In this document: piece after piece, positions 6,793 through 12,136 of the stretch | Position numbering within the stretch: position 1 is the stretch's first letter | Layout: each line of letters opens with the position of its first letter | Assembly (NCBI RefSeq): GCF_036504375.1 | Contig: NZ_DASXVH010000100.1 | Span: 1-12,136 of the forward strand | Direction of reading: 5' to 3' | Source of the DNA: Novimethylophilus sp036504375 | GTDB lineage: Bacteria; Pseudomonadota; Gammaproteobacteria; Burkholderiales; Methylophilaceae | DNA: 12,136 nt | Notes under the pieces: generated by a model | Database searches by the model: none | Told to the model about the DNA's origin: nothing | The model's input: only the letters and a program-made list of their open reading frames with translations | Made by a program: the position numbers and the translations under genes

Positions 6793-7812
6793 TCAGTGGG
6801 TCGACAAAGCGTTGGAAAGGAGCTTGGCGGTAATGTCCACGATGGGGATCACCCGCTCGTAAGCCATGCGCGTGGGGCCGATCACGCCCAGCGTGCCGAC
6901 CACCTCGCCGTTCACCTCGTAAGGCGCGGTAACCATGCTGCATTCGTCCAGTGGCGAATAACCGGATTCGCCGCCGATGAAGATCTGCACGCCCTCGGCG
7001 CGCTGGCTGTTGTCCAGCAGCTGCAGCAATGACGCGCGGTTCTCGAACGCCTCGAACAGTTTGCGCAGCGACGCGACGTTGGAAGACAAGTCCGCCACAT
7101 TGAACAACTTGCTTTCGCCCGCCAGCACCAGCCCGTCGTCGTCGCTCTTGGCCTTGTCGCTGGTTTCCAGCGCGGCAGTCATCAGCCGGGTCATGTCCGA
7201 CTGCATGCGCTTGAGCTCCGCCTGCAGTTTCTGGCGCACTTCGTCGAAGGTCTGGCCGGAGAAATGCTGGTTGAAAAAATTGGTTGCCTGCGTCAGTTCG
7301 ACGGAAGTGAACGCCCGCCCGGTGGTGATGATGCGGTTCTGCACGTTGCCGTCGGCAGCCACGATAATAAGCAAGATGCGCTTGTCCGACAACGGCACGA
7401 ATTCCAGCTGGCGGAACGCCACGCCGCGACGCTTGGGGATCATCACCACACCGGCGAAGCGGGTGAGTTCGGACAGCAGTTTGGCGGTGGAGTCGATCAG
7501 TTCCTGCGGATCTGGCGATTGCAGTTTGTGTTCCAGGCGCTGGATTTCGGCACTCTCCAGCGGCCGCACCGTGAGCAGGGTATCGACGAACAGGCGGTAG
7601 CCGCGCGGCGTCGGAATGCGGCCGGCGGAAGTATGCGGGCTGGCGATGAAACCCATGCCCTCCAGGTCGGCCATCATGTTGCGTATGCTGGCCGGGCTCA
7701 GTTCCAGGCCGGAGCATTGGGCCAGCGTGCGCGAGCCGACCGGCTGACCGTCGCCGATGTAGTGTTCGACCAGGGTCTTGAGAAGAATCTGTGCGCGTTG
7801 ATCCAGCATCAT
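6793..7812 (-). CDS. hrcA: Heat-inducible transcription repressor
   Basis: HrcA represses heat-shock chaperone operons (groESL, dnaKJ) by binding the CIRCE inverted repeat, and its folding depends on GroEL. The product is 339 residues. The N-terminal winged-helix region (about 5-80) ends in SPHTSAGRIPTPRGYRLFVD (58-77), a strong family signature. A GAF-like core follows. The C-terminal region contains GVQIFIGGE, VVGTLGVIGPTRMAYERVI and VDITAKLLSNAL, all characteristic. Two tandem ATG codons (7812 and 7809) are possible starts; I used the first. The upstream sulfatase-like gene ends 13 bases before it, and a short inverted repeat overlaps the start. I see no CIRCE element anywhere in the window, so direct autoregulation from here is not supported and its targets must lie elsewhere. 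hemH follows after 3 bases. Confidence 0.96.
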   Translation of the reverse strand: MMLDQRAQILLKTLVEHYIGDGQPVGSRTLAQCSGLELSPASIRNMMADLEGMGFIASPHTSAGRIPTPRGYRLFVDTLLTVRPLESAEIQRLEHKLQSPDPQELIDSTAKLLSELTRFAGVVMIPKRRGVAFRQLEFVPLSDKRILLIIVAADGNVQNRIITTGRAFTSVELTQATNFFNQHFSGQTFDEVRQKLQAELKRMQSDMTRLMTAALETSDKAKSDDDGLVLAGESKLFNVADLSSNVASLRKLFEAFENRASLLQLLDNSQRAEGVQIFIGGESGYSPLDECSMVTAPYEVNGEVVGTLGVIGPTRMAYERVIPIVDITAKLLSNALSTH

Positions 7813-7825
7813 CGATCCGATCGAT
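7811..7825. repeat. 15-base inverted repeat at the hrcA start
   Basis: The plus strand reads ATCGATC-C-GATCGAT: two perfect 7-base arms around one central base. It fills most of the 13-base gap between the upstream stop and hrcA, and overlaps the hrcA ATG. It could hide the translation start in a small RNA hairpin or be a protein site, but nothing beyond position and symmetry supports that. It does not resemble CIRCE. Confidence 0.4.
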
Positions 7826-9775
7826 TCAAGGCGAAGCCTGCTTCTTCTTGTAGCGGCCCAGTTCCTTCATCATCGCCAGCAAACCGGACTGCTTCCGCTC
7901 GAACAATTTGTTCCCTTCTTCCGGTGCCAGCGGCTTATCAAAGGCATCGGTCACATGCCTGCCGCCGCCCTGCACGCTGGTGGGCAGGGTGATCTTGACC
8001 GTGTCGTCAATATAGCCCACCTCGGTCCATGCGGTAATGATCACATGATCATGCTGCTCCGACGACAACAGGTTGATGCCGACGGAGTAATCCTGCACCG
8101 GGTTCTTGACGCCCAGCAGCGGCAGCAGGGTGGGGATGATATCCAGATGGCTGGTCATTTTGTCATGTGCGGCGGGCGCCATGCCCGGAATCCACAGCAC
8201 CAGCGGCGTCCTCACCTGGGGGTCGGAAATCGTCGAATTATGCCCCCAGTAGCCGGCTTCCATGAATTCCTCGCCGTGGTCTCCGGTCAGGAGCACAACA
8301 GTATTCTCCAGCAAATCGTGCGCCTTTAAATACTCGAACACGCGTGCGAACTGGCTGTCGAGGTGGTGCACGGAATTGATATAGCGATTCTTGATCGGAA
8401 CAATATCGTTGCGCAATTGCTCCTTGCTCAAGGTGGCGTAGTTGATGTCATCCCGGTAAGGCGTGCGGATGACGCTTTCCGGCGGGAAATAATAGCGCGC
8501 ATGCGGCGACTCGAAAAACATGAACGTGAAAAACGGCCGCCTGGCATCACGCTGGTCGATGAATTTCAGCAGACTGGTCACGTTCTCCCGGTCGCGCTGC
8601 CAGCCCTGGCCGCTTTCCACCCAATGCAGCTGTGCGGGCGGCACCTTGCTGAAAATGGTTTTATCAAACTCCGGGTAAGAGAACCTGGCGCTGGTATACA
8701 GCGACATCTGGTAATTCTGCTGCTGCAGGACATCGATGACGGGCGCGCCGCGGTTGAGTTCGAGGAATGGCTGCCAGTAGTTTCCCGGAATGCCGGTAAA
8801 CATCGTGAAAATGCCGTTGCGCGTACCGTTGCCGCCGCTGAAATGGTGGGTAAAACGCTGCGCCTGCTGCGCGAACGCCCAGGTGGCCGGCATGATCTCC
8901 TGGTCCAGCGTGTCGGCGCGCCACGATTCCGACACCAGCCAGATGATATTCAGAGGCTTTGCCGGCGGCTCGGTCTTGAGCGCATGCAAGGGATAGTTGA
9001 GGCTGCTGGCCGATTCGCTCCCCGCCGCCAGATTATTTTGCTTGGCGTTGACCTTTAAGCCCAGCTTCTTGAAAAAACTGCGGGCAGTGAATCCGACGTA
9101 ATAGGGAATGCCATCGGTATAAGACAGCATCGTCGAATCGCCCAGTGCGCTCGAATACGCATAAGTGGCTCGATCGCCGGTAGTCGAGGTTAGAAACACG
9201 ATCATCACCGGCAGCACCACACCGCGGCCGCGGTTCCCGAAAAATACCGTACGCCGCGAAGCCGCCCTCACCCCGGCCAGCAGCGCCGCATGCGCAATAA
9301 CGAAACCAAGCGCGATCAAGGTAAAGGCAAGATTGGTGGCTTCGCTGCCGCCCAGCGACTCGATTCCGCCTGGCGTCACGATGAGGTTGATCACGAAGCC
9401 ATTGACGAACATGCCGTACAAGGCATACAGCTTGACGTTGGCGTAGAAGAACAAGGTCGTCAGCGCGCCGGTGGCAACCGCGGCGGTATCGGTCGCATTG
9501 CGTGTGAGCCGGCTCTGCGGCCATTTCCATGCGGTGAGCTTGCGAACCAGCCAGGTAAGCGTAATCGACGGTAGCAGATAAAGCGCGTTATAGCTGAGGA
9601 AAGCATTGAGAAGGAAGGCTGAAGCGGCGATTCCCTGCGAATTGGCGGCGGCGAAGCTGACGGTATCGCGGGTGATCCACAGCAGAATCAGGTAAACGAA
9701 AAAGAAATACCAGCCCAGCGCGGAATGCTGCTTTGAAGAATCCGATGACATAAACAAACGGAAAATCTGCTCCAT
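7826..9775 (-). CDS. Inner-membrane sulfatase-fold hydrolase/transferase (YejM/phosphoethanolamine-transferase-like)
   Basis: The 649-residue product has about five N-terminal membrane segments (roughly 20-35, 55-77, 97-120, 148-169, 185-198), a linker, and a periplasmic alkaline-phosphatase/sulfatase-superfamily domain from about residue 274. This is the layout of E. coli YejM (PbgA/LapC). The segment HFSGGNGTRNGIFTMFTGI (311-329) also resembles the YejM region SSGNTTDNGIF. Likely metal and nucleophile positions are all present: Glu283 in VSESWRAD, Thr318 in GGNGTRN, Asp499-His500 in TGDHGEE and His512 in WGHN. They suggest an active phosphoethanolamine, phosphoglycerol or related transferase or phosphatase rather than a catalytically dead protein. 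Several of these positions are, to my knowledge, not kept in E. coli YejM. It is the first gene of the minus-strand array, above LPS core genes, so LPS or lipid modification is plausible. The substrate is unknown. Neither Met1 nor Met9 has a clear ribosome site; Met1 was chosen because a TATAAT box lies 27 bases before it. Confidence 0.8.
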   Translation of the reverse strand: MEQIFRLFMSSDSSKQHSALGWYFFFVYLILLWITRDTVSFAAANSQGIAASAFLLNAFLSYNALYLLPSITLTWLVRKLTAWKWPQSRLTRNATDTAAVATGALTTLFFYANVKLYALYGMFVNGFVINLIVTPGGIESLGGSEATNLAFTLIALGFVIAHAALLAGVRAASRRTVFFGNRGRGVVLPVMIVFLTSTTGDRATYAYSSALGDSTMLSYTDGIPYYVGFTARSFFKKLGLKVNAKQNNLAAGSESASSLNYPLHALKTEPPAKPLNIIWLVSESWRADTLDQEIMPATWAFAQQAQRFTHHFSGGNGTRNGIFTMFTGIPGNYWQPFLELNRGAPVIDVLQQQNYQMSLYTSARFSYPEFDKTIFSKVPPAQLHWVESGQGWQRDRENVTSLLKFIDQRDARRPFFTFMFFESPHARYYFPPESVIRTPYRDDINYATLSKEQLRNDIVPIKNRYINSVHHLDSQFARVFEYLKAHDLLENTVVLLTGDHGEEFMEAGYWGHNSTISDPQVRTPLVLWIPGMAPAAHDKMTSHLDIIPTLLPLLGVKNPVQDYSVGINLLSSEQHDHVIITAWTEVGYIDDTVKITLPTSVQGGGRHVTDAFDKPLAPEEGNKLFERKQSGLLAMMKELGRYKKKQASP

Positions 9776-9874
9776 AAAATTTGTTGTGACTAGTAGATGG
9801 GGATTATACCGACAAGTTCCAGAGGGGTGCGCCGCAACTTTTTCGGGATAGGCATCTGTGGTTTAATGACACCC
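9776..9874. promoter_or_regulatory. Divergent intergenic region between the minus-strand array and nadK
   Basis: This 99-base region is the only sizeable non-coding stretch. It should carry the promoters for both directions. On the minus strand there is an exact TATAAT (see separate entry). On the plus strand TGGTTTAAT (9859-9867) resembles an extended -10 element directly before the nadK start. I see no CIRCE element, terminator or riboswitch. The frame of nadK stays open back to 9797, but that stretch does not look like NAD kinase. Confidence 0.5.
9803..9808 (-). promoter_or_regulatory. Candidate -10 box (TATAAT) of the minus-strand array
   Basis: Read on the minus strand this is an exact TATAAT, 27 bases before the ATG of the sulfatase-like gene, which would give a leader of about 20 bases. 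No good TTGACA-like hexamer lies 16-18 bases upstream, so an activator or an alternative element would be needed. It is the best promoter candidate for the nine-gene array. Confidence 0.4.
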
Positions 9875-10738
9875 ATGCAAAAACTCTTCACAGCAGTCAC
9901 GCTGATCGGGAAATACATGGACCCGCGGATGCGGGACTATGTCCAGGCCCTGGCCGGCCTGCTCAATGGGCGCGACATCGAGGTCGCCATCGAATCCATT
10001 ACCGCAGAAAAACTCGGCATCGACGACATACCGCGCGTCGACATGGCCAACGTCGGCAGAATTTCCGACCTTGCCATCGTGCTGGGAGGCGACGGCACCA
10101 TGCTCACGGCCGCGCGTGCCTTGCTGGACGACGATGTGCCGCTGGTCGGCGTCAATCGCGGACGCTTCGGGTTTCTCACCGACATTTCCACCGACGGCAT
10201 GCTGGATGCCGTGGCACGCATCCTCGATGGGCAATACACGGTGGAGCAGCGCATCCTGCTGGGAGCGGAGATCGTGCGCGACAACCAGGCGCTGAGCGAA
10301 GGCCGCGCACTCAACGACATCGTCATCAGCAAGGGCGGCCAGGCGCGCCTGATCGAACTGGAGCTGACGATAGACGGCGAGTATGTGCACCGCCAGCGCT
10401 CCGACGGCCTGATCGTCTCCACTCCCACCGGCACCACGGCCTACGCGCTGTCCGCCGGCGGACCGCTGCTGCATCCCACGCTGGAAGCCATCGCGCTGGT
10501 ACCCATCTGCCCCCATACCCTGTCCAACCGTCCGGTTGCGATCAACAGCGCGAGCACGGTGGAAATCACGCTGATGCACGCCGACGATGCCCGTGTGCAT
10601 TTCGACGGCCAGCTGCACGCCGAACTGAGCATGGGCGACAAGGTGATCGTGAAACGGCTGGACAAGACCATCACCCTGCTGCACCCGCTGGGCCATAGCC
10701 ATTACGAAATGCTGCGCAAAAAACTGAACTGGGGCTAG
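9875..10738 (+). CDS. nadK: NAD kinase
   Basis: NadK phosphorylates NAD+ to NADP+ in the cytosol, using ATP. The 287-residue product has the family signatures in order: GKY near the start (12-14), GGDGTMLTAAR (71-81, catalytic Asp73), NRGRFGFLTD (94-103), ALNDIVI (145-151) and the glycine-rich STPTGTTAYALSAGGPLLHP (182-201). The length suits bacterial NadK. I chose the ATG at 9875 (MQKLFTAVTLIGKY) because related proteins begin close to this sequence. An in-frame ATG at 9866 adds only MTP, and one at 9797 adds 26 residues that do not fit the family. No Shine-Dalgarno precedes either near start. A possible extended -10 just upstream would place transcription start close to the ATG, so leaderless translation is possible. 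The gene diverges from the LPS array and is followed after 11 bases by recN. Confidence 0.95.
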   Translation: MQKLFTAVTLIGKYMDPRMRDYVQALAGLLNGRDIEVAIESITAEKLGIDDIPRVDMANVGRISDLAIVLGGDGTMLTAARALLDDDVPLVGVNRGRFGFLTDISTDGMLDAVARILDGQYTVEQRILLGAEIVRDNQALSEGRALNDIVISKGGQARLIELELTIDGEYVHRQRSDGLIVSTPTGTTAYALSAGGPLLHPTLEAIALVPICPHTLSNRPVAINSASTVEITLMHADDARVHFDGQLHAELSMGDKVIVKRLDKTITLLHPLGHSHYEMLRKKLNWG

Positions 10739-10740
10739 GA
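10737..10740 (+). promoter_or_regulatory. Shine-Dalgarno AGGA for recN
   Basis: AGGA overlaps the nadK TAG stop and ends 9 bases before the recN ATG at 10750. It supports that start and suggests re-initiation by ribosomes finishing nadK. Confidence 0.5.
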
Positions 10741-10749
10741 CACGACCCC

Positions 10750-12136
10750 ATGCTGCATGCATTATCCATCCGCGATTTCGTCATCGTCGATCAGCTCGAG
10801 CTGGATTTCTCCGCAGGTTTTACCGTGCTCACCGGCGAAACCGGCGCCGGCAAATCCATCCTGATCGACGCGCTGTCGCTGGCCCTAGGCGAGCGCGGCG
10901 AGGCGGGCATGGTACGGACGGGGCGCGAACGCGCCGAAATCACCGCCGAATTCGATATCAGCGCACTGCCGACGCTGCAAGCGTGGCTGGTGGAGCATGA
11001 ACTGGCAGACGCACAAACCTGTTTGCTGCGGCGCATTCTCTATGCCGACGGCCGCTCGCGCGGCTTCATCAACGGCTCTTCGGCAACCATGCAGCAATTG
11101 CGCGAAGCCGGCGATTTCCTGGTCGACATCTACAGCCAGCACGCGCACCACTCCCTGCTCAAATCGGCGACGCAGCGCGAACTGCTGGACGCCTACGGCG
11201 GCTTTATTCCGCTGGCTGCCGACGTCGCCGCCAGCCACAGGCACTGGCGCGAGCTATATATGCGCCGCATCGAAATGGAACGCAACGCTGCCACCTACGT
11301 CGAAGAACTGGCCGAACTGCGCGACCAGGCACGCGAACTGGGCCAATTGAACATCAGCGCCGAAGAATGGGAAGCGCTGCAGCAGGAACACAGCCGTCTC
11401 GCCCATGCCGCCAGCATCCTGGCCGGTGGCGAGGAAAGCCGCGAACTGCTGGCTGAGGGCGAAACGTCGGCATTGCGCCAGTTGCATGCGGTGCAGCACA
11501 AATTGCGCGAACTGCTGGACTACGACCCCGCGTTGCAGGAAGCACTGGACGCGCTGGACCCCGCCGTGATCCAGGTCGAGGAAACCGACCGTTTCCTCAA
11601 AAAATACCTGGGCCGCGCCGACCTCGATCCGGAGCGCCTCAACGAAATCGACGCGCGCATCCAGGCCATTCATGCGGCAGGCCGCAAATATCGCTGCCGT
11701 CCGGAAGAACTGCCCGAACTGCTGCAACGCTGGCAGGCCCGCATCGCCGAACTGGAGGACGTGAGCGACGACGGCATTCTGGCGCGCGAAGAAACCGCCG
11801 CCCGCCAACGATATGAAACCCTGGCTAAAGATTTAAGCCACGGCCGCGCGCAAGCGGCAAGCGCTTTCGGCGAAAAAGTCAGCACCGAAATGCAGCGCCT
11901 GGCACTCGCCGGCGGCCGCTTCGCCATCGCCCTCAACCGTTCGGAAGAAGGCACCGCCCACGGGCTGGAACAGGTTGAATTCCTCGTCGCCGGTCACGCC
12001 GGCGTGGAACCGAGGCCATTGGCCAAAGTCGCCTCCGGCGGCGAACTCTCCCGCATCAGCCTCGCCATCCGCGTCGTCACCGCGCAACAGGGCGAAACCC
12101 CGACGATGATCTTCGACGAAGTCGACGTCGGCATCG
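10750..12136 (+). CDS. recN: DNA repair protein RecN (3' end beyond the window)
   Basis: RecN is an SMC-like ATPase that acts early in repair of DNA double-strand breaks. The frame is open from the ATG at 10750 to the right edge, giving 462 codons; the family is about 550-560 residues, so roughly the last 90 are missing. I translated it in full and saw no stop or frameshift. It begins MLHALSIRDFVIVDQLELDF. It has Walker A GETGAGKS (29-36), a Q-loop-like region DIYSQHAHHSLL (126-137), a helical, Glu/Arg/Leu-rich central part (about 150-400) consistent with the coiled coil, the ABC signature ASGGELSRIS (428-437) and Walker B MIFDEVDVGI (453-462). The usual HGQHAHQ of the family reads YSQHAHH here. 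It forms a pair with nadK, 11 bases apart. SOS control is common for recN, but I see no LexA box (CTGT-N8-ACAG) in the divergent region upstream of nadK. Confidence 0.95.
   Translation, partial: MLHALSIRDFVIVDQLELDFSAGFTVLTGETGAGKSILIDALSLALGERGEAGMVRTGRERAEITAEFDISALPTLQAWLVEHELADAQTCLLRRILYADGRSRGFINGSSATMQQLREAGDFLVDIYSQHAHHSLLKSATQRELLDAYGGFIPLAADVAASHRHWRELYMRRIEMERNAATYVEELAELRDQARELGQLNISAEEWEALQQEHSRLAHAASILAGGEESRELLAEGETSALRQLHAVQHKLRELLDYDPALQEALDALDPAVIQVEETDRFLKKYLGRADLDPERLNEIDARIQAIHAAGRKYRCRPEELPELLQRWQARIAELEDVSDDGILAREETAARQRYETLAKDLSHGRAQAASAFGEKVSTEMQRLALAGGRFAIALNRSEEGTAHGLEQVEFLVAGHAGVEPRPLAKVASGGELSRISLAIRVVTAQQGETPTMIFDEVDVGI

Noticed and set aside
9797..9874. 26-residue N-terminal extension of nadK
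   Set aside because: The added residues do not resemble NadK N-termini, and the extension would run through the best promoter candidates.
9776..9874. CIRCE element for HrcA autoregulation
   Set aside because: I searched the intergenic sequences for TTAGCACTC and GAGTGCTAA arms and found none.

Overview
The window is gene-dense chromosomal DNA of a Gram-negative bacterium. The gene families (HrcA, a 366-residue ferrochelatase, the ADP-heptose pathway, the nadK-recN pair) and a GC content near 60% fit a betaproteobacterium, perhaps of the Nitrosomonadales. That placement is inferred from gene content and protein style; no rRNA or other marker is present to confirm it.

Layout. From about 9775 down to 1, nine genes lie head to tail on the minus strand. 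In transcription order they are: a five-helix inner-membrane sulfatase/phosphoethanolamine-transferase-like protein (7826-9775), the heat-shock repressor hrcA (6793-7812), ferrochelatase hemH (5689-6789), an ArnT-like family 39 glycosyltransferase (4267-5688), hldD (3255-4229), gmhA (2693-3268), hldE (1225-2712), waaF (191-1219), and a second membrane glycosyltransferase cut by the left edge (1-194). Gaps are 0 to 37 bases and several genes overlap, so this looks like one long operon or a few nested ones. On the plus strand, diverging from a 99-base intergenic region, are nadK (9875-10738) and recN (10750 to beyond the right edge).

Function. gmhA, hldE and hldD supply all steps from sedoheptulose 7-phosphate to ADP-L-glycero-D-manno-heptose except the heptose bisphosphate phosphatase (GmhB), which is not in the window. 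WaaF uses this donor to add the second inner-core heptose of LPS. The two GT-C glycosyltransferases and the sulfatase-fold protein are probably envelope-modifying enzymes acting at the periplasmic face. hrcA and hemH are housekeeping genes carried in the same transcription direction. nadK and recN serve NADP synthesis and DNA double-strand-break repair.

I found no mobile element, CRISPR array, tRNA, rRNA or prophage. Nothing here is clearly a new system. The points most worth a second look are the sulfatase-fold protein with an apparently complete active site on a YejM-like architecture, the Asn-Glu variant of the ArnT-like enzyme, the lower-GC left edge, and a set of ATCGAT palindromes at gene starts.
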